Source: Sclerotinia nivalis (taxonomy: Eukaryota > Ascomycota > Leotiomycetes > Helotiales > Sclerotiniaceae). Taken from it: a stretch of DNA of 64,000 nucleotides. The translations under genes were made by a program, and so were the position numbers. The notes beneath the pieces are model-generated. The model saw only the letters and a program-made list of their open reading frames with translations, ran no database searches and had not been told where the DNA came from. The DNA lies in NCBI GenBank assembly GCA_029531795.1, contig JAPEIS010000014.1, positions 620,001-684,000 on the forward strand, read 5' to 3'. Positions 34,489 to 45,542 of this stretch are shown piece after piece; the stretch's first letter is position 1; every line of letters starts with the position of its first letter.

Positions 34489-37400
34489 CTAAATATACGC
34501 GGTGAAATCCCCCTCGCTCCCTCCATAACCTTTTCCCTTTCCCATTCCATTCCCCCCTCCACCCTTCCCCCTACTAGGAGGCGGACTCCCCACCCCTACA
34601 CTCCCTCCCAAACTCCCAAGCGTAGCCACGCTCTCCCCACCCTCCCCATGCCGTCCAATCTTCGCCTTCGTACTACTAATCCTCTTATTCTCCCTCGCAT
34701 CCACACTAATAGGTCTCCTTCCTGCTCCCATCACCATTCGTGCATTGGGGCCTACCATTAGATTTCCTATCGTTGGACTTTCTTCTCGGGCTTCTCTATC
34801 CCTTTCGTTTTTGCCTTGCTGAAAATTTTGTTTGAGGTCTGTTTCTGTGGAGCGCCGAAGAGAGGGATTTTGATATCCGCTTTGGGTTTCGGGTGCGCCT
34901 GGGTCAGGGGAAAAAGGATTCGGGAGGAAAGGAGAGAAGGAAGGGATGGCGAGCGTGTTACTTCTTCCTCTTGATCCAATACCACTATCAGTAGCAGTTC
35001 CACTACCCCCTAGACCTAGAGCAGGGAGTTGGGGTATCTGTGGAATCGTCCCCTCAGTTCCATGCCTAATGAAATTTGGCTGTGAATCTACATCCGTGCT
35101 TTCGCCAATACTTTCCCAACTACCTGCGCTGAATTCGCTGGGAAAGACATCGCTCCCTGTTTCCGTTTCTATGTTTGCTTGTCCTACTCCTCTTTTCGTT
35201 CCCCTTTCCCGTTCTCTTCTATCCATCTCAAGAAGTTGTGCATGCCGACTTTGACTCTGCGATACATCCCCTTGACTTCGCGCATCACCTTTGATCTGCA
35301 ATTCCTGCATACTATTCGAAACACTCTCAAAACGACTATCCATACTCATCAAACTATCACTCCCCTTAAGTCTCGATTTACTAAACGTAGCTTGAATATA
35401 AGAGCGTAATTGACGCGTTCCTTCTTTAGCACTGGAATAACCATTAGGATATGTTATTCCCAATGTGACATTATTGATTCCTGTCCCGGCAGCTTTGACT
35501 TCATCGCCTATATGTACTTCTTCAGGAACAGTGGGAGAATCGGCATAACTTCTTCTTGTTTTTCGACGGACTGAGGCCATTCCGCCACCGCCGAAAAATG
35601 GAGAAACGCCGCCGCGTCGGGAGACGGGTCGAGTATTGATGCTGTTATAGGACATTCTACTATTTCCTCCGGTCTCCTCTTCCCAGATTGGTGCTGGTGC
35701 TCGAGGACTTTTAGGTACCGTTTTGATACTTGATATCTCCTTGCCTCCAGTTGGTGAAACAATTGCGTGTCCGAATTTCAGGAGATCGGTAGAGGCGGTT
35801 GAGTATACGCTTGTTACGCTTCGATGTTTATCAGCGTCCGTATCAATCGTATTGACCGTTCTCCAGGTGCGAGAATTGCGCGCAAGACTTGGGTGTTGAC
35901 CATGCCCTATACTTCCCCTATTTCCTGGAGCATTATCAAATGAGGATATTGATTCTCGAGCTCCATGACCTAGTCCACTTATTCTCTTATCTAAACCGTC
36001 TGCCATTGCAAAGTTGAGGTTTCGAGTTGTTGATTTTCGATGGACTCGTCTTCTATCGGTATTCTGACCTTGCTTGTTTTGTCGTGGTGCAAGAGGTGCT
36101 CGTGCAGCTTTACTCCAGTCTCCTGAAAGAACAGAGAAATTATCCAAAGGAGATGAGGAGAAATTGCTGTCCGTCAGGTTCAATATTGTACCGTCTGAAG
36201 CGTTGGTGCCAAGAAGGCTTTGATTACCAAATTGACTCATTTCACTATCCCTCAACCTTAGATCATTGCCCATAACATATTGCGATCGTCTCGTATGTCC
36301 TTTCCTTGAATAATTCGAATAATTTCGCTGAAGCATATTACTACTATTTGTTCTCGACGAGTCCAGAGTATAACCAGTGTCCTGTGTATTTCTCCAAGTA
36401 CTCCCGTTGGGAGTCTTACTCAAAGCATTTTCCGAGTATGCCCTCGCCCGATTTCCCGAGCCTTGAGACTCGCGGACTTGAGATTTTGGGGCCAAAGTTT
36501 GAGAACGCCGGAGTGATTTCCGATTATCATGAACCACAAAATTGGGTATGGTCGACGTATAAACACTAGAACTAGCATCAATAGAAAAGCCGGAGGTATC
36601 GAGTTGAAGTGGTGCGATCTTTTTAGCAGAGAATGTGCGTTCTATGCTAGACGTGCTTTTCAAAGGACCTGATATATCTTCTTTGGAAGGTCCTCCTGAA
36701 CGTATCGAGGAACTAGAACGCCGTTTTCGATAATAAAACAGACAGAGAATGAGTGCTATAAAGACGATTAGTATCGGAACCACGATTGCTGCTATCTCTC
36801 CTTTGCTTAAATCTTTGCTTGCAGAGTGATTGCTGCCAGAGGCTGCAGATGTACCCGATGATGACGGAGTGGAATCTGAGCCCGTAGGTGAGCCGCCGTC
36901 TGAAGCCTGAATGGCTAAGTTGAAAGATTCAGAGCTGCTGCGCTTTGATGTTTTAGAGGTTGCTGTGAGCGTAATATTGATATTGGAAGGCTTGGCAGAG
37001 GTAGGTACCTTCCCAGATATCACAAAGCCATGAGCATCAAAATAAATCCAATCTGTTGGTGGAGATACTTGGGCCGTCAATGTAGTATCGTAAGTGTTCT
37101 CGATGTAGGCGCCGAGGCTGAAAGAGAACTTAGAACCAATGGTTGCATTCACATCTTTGATGGGACCAACGAATAATGCGGTAGCTATTTTTATGAAGAC
37201 CACAGTATTGACATTATCCCCGTATATATCCACAGCTTGCACAGAGACGTTGTACGAAATGGCGTCAGATGGCGGTGTGCCTGTCAGACTAAGAGTATTA
37301 TTATCGAAGGTAAGCCATTCCGGTGCTTGAGCAGTAACTGAGACTATGTTTGAGTCATTGGCAGGCTGTCCATCGAGCTGAAGACTATTCTCTAAACCTG

Positions 37401-38169
37401 TGTAATTAACCTCCACCCCTGGTGTTGCGTTGACGACAGAGTTTACTGTACTAAATGCCAGGAGGTGTACCCCAACCCTGATGTTGAAGGGAATAGAAGC
37501 TCCAGAGTATCCAGCTACGTCCGAAGCAATAAGCTGAACACCGAAAGTTTGGGGTGGTTGTATGAGAGAAGCATACTCCGGAGTTTCGCCACTGAAAGTA
37601 AGTGTACGATCATCAAAAAGAACCCAGGAAGGCAGAGGTGTATCGTCGGTTGTCAATGCATAGTATTTAAGATTTGTTCCGCCACTGCCAGAGAATGTTG
37701 CCGGGTCGAAGCTGATCTCGAAGGGTGATGAAGGGTGGTACAACAAAGTAGAAGGTGCTGAGAATGGTCCCTCTGAAGCGAGCTGTGATTGCGCTGGTAT
37801 CTTAATCGCCGGCGGTGAGTTCTTTGAAACGACTAGAGTAGTATTCGAAGTGACAGATCCCGACGCGTCGCTTGCGATCACCCCGAAGGTGATTTCTGTC
37901 ACCGTTCCAGTCCCAACATCACTATTGGATGGTATGCCTGATAATGTTCGAGAAGTGCTGTCGATGGAGAGCCACTGAGGTGAGTCGGACAAGCTGTATC
38001 TGAGAGGGGATGTTGAAGTAAATGTCGATTGAGGAAACGTATATGAGTACGGTAATGACACGCGCGCAATAGGAGGAAATTGGGCATTGATCGGATATGC
38101 GATTGATGGTATAGCATCAGCGACTGCTCCAAAGACGGCAATAGCAGACAGAGTAGTCCTCAGTGCCAT
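34489..38169 (-). CDS. axl2: Axl2-like cadherin-fold transmembrane protein
   Basis: A single exon of 1226 aa. Signal peptide about 1-19. Four immunoglobulin/cadherin-like (CADG) repeats fill residues about 22-425; each carries the pattern P.W..FD..T..SG.P (PQWLSIDSTSRTLSGIP, PSWVLFDDRTLTFSGE, PEWLTFDNNTLSLTGTPP, TDWIYFDAHGFVISGKVP). A Ser/Thr/Gly-rich stalk precedes one transmembrane helix at about 458-480 (IAAIVVPILIVFIALILCLF) and a basic YYRKRR stop-transfer. The 740-residue cytoplasmic tail is disordered and rich in Ser, Arg and Gly. Yeast Axl2/Bud10 marks axial bud sites and links to septins; in filamentous fungi homologues act in septation and conidiation. A septin gene lies about 14 kb away, too far to imply co-regulation. 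Confidence 0.92.
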   Translation of the reverse strand: MALRTTLSAIAVFGAVADAIPSIAYPINAQFPPIARVSLPYSYTFPQSTFTSTSPLRYSLSDSPQWLSIDSTSRTLSGIPSNSDVGTGTVTEITFGVIASDASGSVTSNTTLVVSKNSPPAIKIPAQSQLASEGPFSAPSTLLYHPSSPFEISFDPATFSGSGGTNLKYYALTTDDTPLPSWVLFDDRTLTFSGETPEYASLIQPPQTFGVQLIASDVAGYSGASIPFNIRVGVHLLAFSTVNSVVNATPGVEVNYTGLENSLQLDGQPANDSNIVSVTAQAPEWLTFDNNTLSLTGTPPSDAISYNVSVQAVDIYGDNVNTVVFIKIATALFVGPIKDVNATIGSKFSFSLGAYIENTYDTTLTAQVSPPTDWIYFDAHGFVISGKVPTSAKPSNINITLTATSKTSKRSSSESFNLAIQASDGGSPTGSDSTPSSSGTSAASGSNHSASKDLSKGEIAAIVVPILIVFIALILCLFYYRKRRSSSSIRSGGPSKEDISGPLKSTSSIERTFSAKKIAPLQLDTSGFSIDASSSVYTSTIPNFVVHDNRKSLRRSQTLAPKSQVRESQGSGNRARAYSENALSKTPNGSTWRNTQDTGYTLDSSRTNSSNMLQRNYSNYSRKGHTRRSQYVMGNDLRLRDSEMSQFGNQSLLGTNASDGTILNLTDSNFSSSPLDNFSVLSGDWSKAARAPLAPRQNKQGQNTDRRRVHRKSTTRNLNFAMADGLDKRISGLGHGARESISSFDNAPGNRGSIGHGQHPSLARNSRTWRTVNTIDTDADKHRSVTSVYSTASTDLLKFGHAIVSPTGGKEISSIKTVPKSPRAPAPIWEEETGGNSRMSYNSINTRPVSRRGGVSPFFGGGGMASVRRKTRRSYADSPTVPEEVHIGDEVKAAGTGINNVTLGITYPNGYSSAKEGTRQLRSYIQATFSKSRLKGSDSLMSMDSRFESVSNSMQELQIKGDARSQGDVSQSQSRHAQLLEMDRRERERGTKRGVGQANIETETGSDVFPSEFSAGSWESIGESTDVDSQPNFIRHGTEGTIPQIPQLPALGLGGSGTATDSGIGSRGRSNTLAIPSFSPFLPNPFSPDPGAPETQSGYQNPSLRRSTETDLKQNFQQGKNERDREAREESPTIGNLMVGPNARMVMGAGRRPISVDARENKRISSTKAKIGRHGEGGESVATLGSLGGSVGVGSPPPSRGKGGGGNGMGKGKGYGGSEGDFTAYI

Positions 38170-39025
38170 ATCCAGAGAGTCTTGCAGATGTTATTCTCAA
38201 TGAGTCCGGATGAAGATACTACTTGCATACAGAATGAGAGATAATGCATGTCAACAAATCTTTAGATGAAAACGGCGACTGACAGATGAAATTCGACATA
38301 GGAAAAGTTAGATATCAAGGACTTGCCATCGTTGGGTATTCTAAAGGCGCAGTAGAGGGAGATTTACCTATAGGCATTACCTTACCTGAGGTTCGGGAAC
38401 CATCGTGACGTAAGGGGTAAAACAGTATCATACCCCCGCCTTACCAGATAATCGTGGAGGTTCACATGCTGATTTGAGGCTATACATAGACTATTTAAAT
38501 TCCATCGACCCGCCCCACTGAAGCGAGCAACATCTTGTGGCAATTTTGAGGAAGTAAGAATATTGTCGAGAAATCATTCTAATACCATTCTTAGATTCTT
38601 TTCCAAAGTTCCTTTCCCTCAGATAACTACCTGAGATAGTTCGTGGTGTTCTGATAGCAATAGAGGGAGGTCAAAAGTCACAAAGTGTAGTTAGTACCTA
38701 GGGTTGTTCAAATCCTCGAACGTCCCATTAGGTGTAAACTTCAGCAAATCCTGCATTATTATTTGATGGTCTTAGCATTCCTTGCCGAGTATATCCAATT
38801 GTCCAGACCAGGGATATATCCTTTTGGTGCTTGAGAAAGGATTGTCACAGGGAGAATAGATGAAGGGATGAACATTCGCCATTAGGCGGTGAATCTCTTC
38901 AAGCGATGCAACTTACATAACCGGGCAGAATTCCTGGTGGGATGGTGGGATGGTGGGGCAATATCAAACCCGCGACAACAATGCCCATCCACTTATAGAC
39001 TTTCTAAATTTTTCAAATAGCCAAA
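38170..39025. other. Intergenic between divergent axl2 and efm6
   Basis: About 860 bp upstream of both genes. It has a short GGTGGGAT repeat near 38937-38960. No gene is supported. Confidence 0.4.
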
Positions 39026-39835
39026 ATGACTTCTAGATCTCCCTCCCCAGAGTTCTCACCTCTAGCAATAGGAATTGATCTCGCGCCCCTTCCTACTTAT
39101 AAAGCCGCAACAACGAGCACTGTAAACTTTTCCGGTCTTCTTGAACCCCCACTAAAGCTTCACGAAGACCTCTCCAAAGGATGTGGTGGTCAATTATGGC
39201 CTGCTGGTATGGTTCTTGCGCAGCATATGTTACGATATCATAGAGATTCTTTGAAAGATGCTAGAATGTATGTCCATCTCCATTCTATAAATTTTCAATT
39301 TCGAGAACTGATGAGAATCTAGACTCGAACTTGGGGCTGGGGGTGGTTTGGTGGGATTGGCTGTGGCTCTTGCATGTGATCTTCAACATCCATTGATACT
39401 TTCGGATATGGAAGTCATGTTTGAACTTATGAAGAGGAATATTTCTCTTAATAGACTTGAGTCGAAAGTTGAGCCGTTGATTTTAAATTGGTATGTTAAC
39501 CAGTGTCATTCTTGATTATGTTCGTTCTCTTATTATATTATAGGGGTGAACCATTACCAGAGCTAGTAGTGAAAGATAAACCAGATGTTATTCTAGCAGC
39601 TGACTGCGTCTACTTTGAGCCGGCGTTTCCGTTACTTCTCCAGACTCTGGAAGAGCTTTTAGAATTATCAAAGGATGCGGTTATCTATTTCTGTTTTAAG
39701 AAGAGAAGGAGAGCAGATATGCAGTTTATGAAGAATGCAAAGAAGAAGTTCTTAGTTGAAGAGATTGAGGATCAGGATAGAGAGATTTTTACTAGGGAGG
39801 GACTGTTCTTGTACACATTTAAACAAAAACCATGA
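39026..39835 (+). CDS. efm6: Efm6-like protein lysine methyltransferase
   Basis: Three exons, 39026..39267, 39323..39490 and 39544..39835, give 233 aa. It belongs to the seven-beta-strand METTL21-type methyltransferases. GGQLWPAGMVLAQHM precedes SAM-binding motif I (LELGAGGGLVG), then LSDMEVMFELMKRNI (post I), and ILAADCVYFEPAFPLL with a D-C-V-Y variant of the family's active-site loop, followed by IYFCFKKRRRADMQFM. The overall order matches yeast Efm6, which methylates eEF1A; the substrate here is inferred. It converges with the phosphatase gene, with only 95 bp between stop codons. The splice junction R-I/L-ELGAGGG restores motif I, confirming exon 2. Confidence 0.87.
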
Positions 39836-39930
39836 TACCCAAAAATTTGCAAAAAGGCGTATATACAGTAGTTAAAGCATTTGCATAATATCTCTATCCA
39901 GTCTAGCGTTTCGACCAAGGACTTCTATTT

Positions 39931-40881
39931 TTACTCTTCGCTGGCGCCCATATTCACACCCAACAAGAAGGCCGGCTCATCAACTTTATGATGTTCATAA
40001 CTCAACACTCCCACAGCTCCAGGTTCAAGCATCATAGGTAGTGCTCTCCCCATCTCAAATCCAATCCACCTTTTCGCGAAAGCCCTCAAGATATGTCCAT
40101 GTGCAATCAGCACAACATCCACGCCTTTCTCCCCATGCATATAAGGCGCCTGAATCTCACGAATCTTCGCAATCACCGAATCCAAGCGATCCGATACCTC
40201 AGCCGCCGTTTCCCCCTCTTCACAACCATCAAGCCAAATATTCCATGGCCTCTCACTATCCAAACCCTTCTCCTTTCTAGCAGCTCGGATCTGAGCAGTA
40301 AGAAGTCCTTCATAGGCACCGTATTCCCATTCCCGTATATCCTCAGTAATCTCCGTTTTATTTTCAAGTTCCTTCTGCGTATTTTCGTCGAAGAGAATCT
40401 CGAATGTGCGACGAGCTCGAGTTCGTGGGCTTATGAATAGGTGCGCGAGTTTGGATGGATCGATAATCTTGCCTGGACCAACTAGAACGCCTGCGGAAGA
40501 GGAAACTTGTTTTTCTCCATGGGGAGTTAGAGGAATATCACTTCGGCCTGTGTAACGACCTGAGATCGTCCATTCTGTCTCGCCTGATACAAGATGAGGT
40601 TAGAAAATCGATTATGCAAATTCTTGATACCCTTAACGGATGTTTGCGACTTTAAATCATCTATATCGATAGTGTGAACTATAGTAGTAAAACAGCCACA
40701 AGTGACTTACCACTGACACAGAGTCAGTATCCAGTATCCATTTCGGTTGCATCGGAGTGAGAAAATTGAAGTATAATCCATGCCTTGGCAGATTTGCGGA
40801 AGGACGTTTCGATCAATTATAAGCAAACACTTACTGTCTAATGAGAAAGACTCTCGGAGTACCTGCGTCCTTGTCTGGCAT
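39931..40881 (-). CDS. Histidine phosphatase (phosphoglycerate-mutase family) with a 2-nt micro-exon
   Basis: Predicted exons: 40881..40835 (47 nt), 40712..40711 (2 nt, TG) and 40583..39931 (653 nt), 233 aa. Exon 1 ends ...VFLIR-CA; the micro-exon TG sits between a CTGAC...GTGTCAG acceptor and a perfect GTAAGT donor; exon 3 starts GC GAG ACA GAA TGG. Together they read LIRHGETEWTISGRYTG, the RHGE catalytic motif with His16. Other conserved parts are SPRTRARRTFEIL, IREWEYGAYEGL and the second catalytic VVLIAHGHILRAFAKRW. The total of 702 nt is in frame only with the 2 nt. Fungal relatives are annotated as phosphoglycerate mutase family or sedoheptulose-1,7-bisphosphatase-like (Shb17) proteins; the Shb17 role is possible but not shown. 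It is probably cytosolic. Confidence 0.88.
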
Positions 40882-41371
40882 GATGAAGATACCTAGTAAA
40901 TATACAGATGCGTCAATTGATAGCCTCAAATTTTATTGAAGTTACAGGAACTTGAACCCCACCAAGAAAGCTAGCGTGCCTGATAAGAAACCCCTCATTC
41001 TTATCGGATGAGCTTCGCATGAAAAGAAATAAAAAGGGTTCACCATCGATTGTGAATATTATAGAAGCTCACCGGGAGCATCTCTAGAAGTATGAAAAAT
41101 GAATATTGCGTATGTCTTTTCCGCGAAAAGATAATCAACGTAGCTCTATTGAGATGGATTTCTATTTCGTCTTATCTATCGCTAAGATCTTACATATACT
41201 GCAATAAGTTACACCCGCCTTTACTGGCAGATGACACCATCTGTGCCTAATTCTATGTCTAATACAACCCAAGTAACCGTAGCACATATACTCGCACCAA
41301 ATGCAAAAGTGGTACAGGCAATCAAAAACCTCATCCTCATCTAGATGTATATTGCATAATCCACTGTCCGT
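40882..41371. other. Intergenic, 490 bp
   Basis: Upstream of the histidine phosphatase and downstream of the PPR gene. Nothing recognisable. Confidence 0.4.
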
Positions 41372-44300
41372 TCATGATAGTGGATCTCTGTCATTTTTGG
41401 AATAGGCGTGAGGTGGTTCTACTCCTGTAGGCAAATCCTTTGCTTGAGACGTGCGGCGGAAAGCTTTTGCTCCTGGGGACATTATGAATTGCGTCACCTT
41501 CCGGACTACTAGCCTGTTGGCTGGTAATAGCCTCGATTCTCTTTTATCTTCAGTCACTGATGGAAGTGGTTGTTGTTCAACACGGCCGCCTACCACTGAC
41601 GACGCTTTCGCCTCTTGGCTGTCCGCAAGCTGACCCAAATCTTCTTCGATGGCACTACTTGGTTTGTCCGAAGATTGAGTCAATTTCACTTCAGACTCAG
41701 CTACATCTTCGAAAATTTGTTCGGCTCCATTGTCTAGTATTGGTTCGGCTTCCTGTTCGATGATATTTTCTTCGCCGACCCGGATCATAGCATCAAATAT
41801 CCAATTTGGGTGGACAGGCGAGTTGACGGCATGCAAACGTCGCTTAAGAATACGGTATATATCCCCTGTTCTTGAAGTGGTAGCCTCCAAAACTTCTTCA
41901 TCAATAACATCTTCGTCGGCCGGATCTGCCATCTCGGATTCAGACTCCATAGCATTGGCCACATCTGCCAAGGAGGTTTCATTGCCACCGGGGGCAGATT
42001 CCAAGGCTTCACTTAAACGAGCTCTAGCTTGGAATCTGAGCCACCACCTACTCGCCATGATTTGGTCGACGATGAATCCGGATTTCTTTGTTCGGATGAG
42101 GGCATCAGCTGTCATGACTGGGTCTTGCAGTCTCATGTAGCCCATAGTCAAGGCATTCCAAGTGGCTTGATTAGGTTTCAAACCCTCTTTCTCAATCATG
42201 ATCTGCAACACCTTTTCGGCTGCACGAGGTTGACGACGTTGCATGAATACATTAAGTAATGTATTCCATGTATGAAGACTTGGGGCCGGTGGCCGGAAAC
42301 TATCGTCTGTATTAAAAAACGCATCGTCTGACTCAAAACCGCCGTCGCTCTCATCTGCATCTGAAATGCTGGGCAACGTAACGATGTTATTTTCATCTTG
42401 AGATTGATCAGTCTCAGTAGCCGGTACAGACAGTCCTGGTTTGGAATGCGGACTTTGCATGTCAGCAATGATTTTAAGACAATCGTGCATTGGTGCATCT
42501 AGATGGCCTAATCCAACAAGCAAATGATTGTAAATTTGAGCCTCCTCCAGTAAGGGGGCGACTATTGGGTTCTGTGTGGATATCAAGGATTTGAAGTGAT
42601 AGTAAAATCTTAATAAAGCCTTGTAGTGACGAACACTTGCAATGTATGCTTTCAGCATCACTATCAGCGTCACATGGTTCGGCTCCATCAAAACTTGTTC
42701 AACATTATAGTCATAGCTAAATACCGTAGTCTCGGGAACAGCCAGGTCAGGACGGCGCTGATCTTGCTCAGCCTGAACAGGAGTTTGATGAGTGGTTGCA
42801 ACCGAGATGTCATCTACCTCCTCGACGGCCTTTGTTGACACCGGAGCTAGCAAACTCTCCTCAAAAGTAGGAATAAGTTGAGCTAATGGTTCAATGTTAA
42901 AATTCTTCAAATAAATCGGAATCATTTGTGAAAATGGCGTTTGAAGAGATTTTCTCTCACTGGGGGGTCGCTTGAAGTACTCCCGTCTGTTTGCGCGGAA
43001 TACTGCGTCTAAGGTATCGGTGACAGTATAATTATTTCCAACACCGTCTTCATTCATCCAATGCGCCAGTTTCTCGAGCGCGATATCATCTCCACGAATC
43101 TTGGCATCATTTTGCATAATTGAATAGGTGTATGCATCCGCCTTGACTCCATTTTCAATCATCATATCATAGATTTGCCACGCCGTAACATGGTCACCAG
43201 CCTGAAGTGAATTCTGAATCAGGACGTTGTAGGTAACAATGCTTGGCCTTAGACCGTGATGTAGCATGAAATCAAATAGCTCCGTATCGGTGACTTGAGC
43301 TTCAGGATCACGATATCTTCTGGCAAGAAGTACAGTGCAAATTTGTGGCCATCTCCAACGGTTCAGATTGAAACCTTGTTTAGTGGCCTGCTGAAGGACT
43401 TGGAAAGCCAAGTCGGTCTCTCTAGACCGTGCAAATCGATAGGTAAAACGCAGTAAACTGCTGCCCGTGAGATGTTGTCTTGTTCCTGCTATTACGAGAT
43501 AGAATGTTCTGAATTCTTTCTGATTCATCATTGATTGTAACAGGTACACTGAGCGCGCACTAAGCCGGAGACCGCGAAGCTGAAGATATCGAATACTCTC
43601 GAATATCTGTTGAAGATCGTCGGAAGTGAAAGATTCTCGAGTGGATTTGCGTTCTTCTGATCCGAAATAATGGGATACTACAAAATCGAGGCAATCATTT
43701 GCAGCCCAGCGAGGCGGAAAAGAAGGTGCTTGATACGTCGCGAGCAGTAACTTGAGAGTAGATGCAGGATATTGGTCCATTGATGTAAGCATAAGTTCCT
43801 CCCAAACATCGGAACGAATCTCTGCAGGAACTCGACGCCAGATGGTGGCCAAGGCAGCGACATTGTCTTGCTTGATGAATAGCAATCTCGATGCTGTAGG
43901 AAACTTCGAAACAGCGACCTTATTATACTCCAAGTTAGGGTAACCCTTCAAAGCGTCTTCATGTCGCTGATTAATGATAGCGAATCGCCAAGACCACATC
44001 CGTAACTTCATGATGTTGGCTTTTGTATCTATGTCTACTTTTAAATATTTGGTCGAGAGTTTTGGGAGGCCTTGCCGCTTCGCCCAAATTTCATATTGTT
44101 CATGCAATGCTTGAAACGGCGCATGAATAGTTGCAAAACGTTGGGAGTATAGGCGTTGCCGATCCAAAGAAATCTTCCAATGTATAGACGATAGCCCTTT
44201 CGGCCGTCGAAAATTCTCACGGGGAAATCTATATCCGGTAGGTCGTCGAAAAGAATAGGCGCGAAAAAGAACCGATTTTCTTGAGGGTCTGGTTTTAATG

Positions 44301-45289
44301 CGCGTCCCTAGGATTGGCCGTCCTAGTCTTCTTGATCCATCTTTTGTATATCTCTGGCGGTGTCTTTTTGACGTGACCGTTTCTGCAGCTGTGACGGGTA
44401 GATATGATGAATTGGCATCGTTACTGGGCTTTCCAGGTGGTGTGATTGTTGGAGAAGCAGTTGGTGATACTAGGCCTGCCAGACTTTCAGTTCGAGCTAT
44501 GGACGGAGGTGCGGGCGACGACGATTGTGGAGATGTGGGCTTCGGGCAACCTCGTAAGGAAGAAATGGTGGAATCTCTGGAGCGACTCGTCTCCGCATCG
44601 TATGATGGGAGAGTGTCGACCTTACCCAGAGGAATTCGGTGGGACTTTGATCTTAATCGCAAATGTCGCGTCTTCGGTACAGTATTCAAATGCAAACGGT
44701 GAGGTCCAGGTGAAACATCCGGTAAACCATTTGTTTGTGAACTGCGTGCCGCAGAGCCTTCCGTCCCCTCTGAATATTGATGAGTCAGTGTGACACTACT
44801 TGGCTGGGTCTCCATCCGCGCATTGGACCCAAATTCATGTGATGCCTTGGACTGACCCTCTGTGGCCGAACCATCTTCCCCATTGTTCTCAGCTACTTTT
44901 CCGAAACCAGATTTCGAAGAGAAGTGTCTTATGGGGCCACGGACAGAAAGGTCTACGTGGGTAAAGGAAGCGGGGTTCGTTCGCCGTTTGCTGAATCTGA
45001 TATATTTTGTGCCTGCTTGCACTGGAACATTTGTTGATGAATTCCCAAGACGCTTTAATGTTTCTTCCCTCCTCCCGACTTTTGCCACTAAAAGCTCACC
45101 ATCGTCTTGGTTTCGTCCCGTTTCCGTTTTCAAATGAACTCTGGCACTTTTGGAGGGCCATGGTTGGAAGACTCTAGGTGCGAGGAATGGAAGAATTGGC
45201 AATTCCGATGGCGACCATCGTCTTGATAGAGAGCTATGAAATGGAGGCATCAGCTGCCGGCATGCATTTTCTAATCCATTGACTGACAC
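41372..45289 (-). CDS. Large pentatricopeptide-repeat (PPR) protein, probably mitochondrial
   Basis: A single exon of 1305 aa. The N-terminal 350 residues are basic, Ser/Arg/Pro-rich and lack order, including a plausible import region. The middle is helical. Clear PPR motifs occur near residues 683-735 (PSIVTYNVLIQNSLQAG, then VKADAYTYSIMQNDAKIRG) and near 1003-1060 (PSLHTWNTLLNVFMQRR, then LKPNQATWNALTMGYMR). Fungal PPR proteins of this kind bind mitochondrial mRNAs and support processing or translation. The size and layout resemble Neurospora CYA-5, needed for COX1 expression, but that assignment is a guess. The C-terminal 150 residues are acidic and low complexity. It is divergent from cwf18 with 253 bp between starts. 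Confidence 0.87.
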   Translation of the reverse strand: MSVNGLENACRQLMPPFHSSLSRRWSPSELPILPFLAPRVFQPWPSKSARVHLKTETGRNQDDGELLVAKVGRREETLKRLGNSSTNVPVQAGTKYIRFSKRRTNPASFTHVDLSVRGPIRHFSSKSGFGKVAENNGEDGSATEGQSKASHEFGSNARMETQPSSVTLTHQYSEGTEGSAARSSQTNGLPDVSPGPHRLHLNTVPKTRHLRLRSKSHRIPLGKVDTLPSYDAETSRSRDSTISSLRGCPKPTSPQSSSPAPPSIARTESLAGLVSPTASPTITPPGKPSNDANSSYLPVTAAETVTSKRHRQRYTKDGSRRLGRPILGTRIKTRPSRKSVLFRAYSFRRPTGYRFPRENFRRPKGLSSIHWKISLDRQRLYSQRFATIHAPFQALHEQYEIWAKRQGLPKLSTKYLKVDIDTKANIMKLRMWSWRFAIINQRHEDALKGYPNLEYNKVAVSKFPTASRLLFIKQDNVAALATIWRRVPAEIRSDVWEELMLTSMDQYPASTLKLLLATYQAPSFPPRWAANDCLDFVVSHYFGSEERKSTRESFTSDDLQQIFESIRYLQLRGLRLSARSVYLLQSMMNQKEFRTFYLVIAGTRQHLTGSSLLRFTYRFARSRETDLAFQVLQQATKQGFNLNRWRWPQICTVLLARRYRDPEAQVTDTELFDFMLHHGLRPSIVTYNVLIQNSLQAGDHVTAWQIYDMMIENGVKADAYTYSIMQNDAKIRGDDIALEKLAHWMNEDGVGNNYTVTDTLDAVFRANRREYFKRPPSERKSLQTPFSQMIPIYLKNFNIEPLAQLIPTFEESLLAPVSTKAVEEVDDISVATTHQTPVQAEQDQRRPDLAVPETTVFSYDYNVEQVLMEPNHVTLIVMLKAYIASVRHYKALLRFYYHFKSLISTQNPIVAPLLEEAQIYNHLLVGLGHLDAPMHDCLKIIADMQSPHSKPGLSVPATETDQSQDENNIVTLPSISDADESDGGFESDDAFFNTDDSFRPPAPSLHTWNTLLNVFMQRRQPRAAEKVLQIMIEKEGLKPNQATWNALTMGYMRLQDPVMTADALIRTKKSGFIVDQIMASRWWLRFQARARLSEALESAPGGNETSLADVANAMESESEMADPADEDVIDEEVLEATTSRTGDIYRILKRRLHAVNSPVHPNWIFDAMIRVGEENIIEQEAEPILDNGAEQIFEDVAESEVKLTQSSDKPSSAIEEDLGQLADSQEAKASSVVGGRVEQQPLPSVTEDKRESRLLPANRLVVRKVTQFIMSPGAKAFRRTSQAKDLPTGVEPPHAYSKNDRDPLS

Positions 45290-45542
45290 CTTATATCGAC
45301 AGCGAGGGCAGCTTCAATTCGAAAATTGGCGATCCGGAAAAAAAATTAAGGTTTATCTTAGTGGCCGGGGTGAGACCAGGCTGAGATTACAATAAGCCAA
45401 TCAGATGCGCATTGGAACTTCAAGATCTCTCCCGGCTTGTGGATTTCTCTAATTTGAACTTCTTAATTCTCGATAGCTGGAACATACAAAAATCGCTGTT
45501 TCAGCTACACGCCTAATTTGCAACATCATATAAACCCAGGCG
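45290..45542. promoter_or_regulatory. Shared upstream region of the PPR gene and cwf18
   Basis: Only 253 bp separate the divergent start codons, so a bidirectional promoter is likely. A CCAAT-box core is present: CCAATCAGA at about 45396-45404. Its use is inferred. Confidence 0.5.

Noticed and set aside
44298..44793. Plus-strand frames inside the PPR gene
   Set aside because: Antisense shadows of a clearly coding minus-strand exon.
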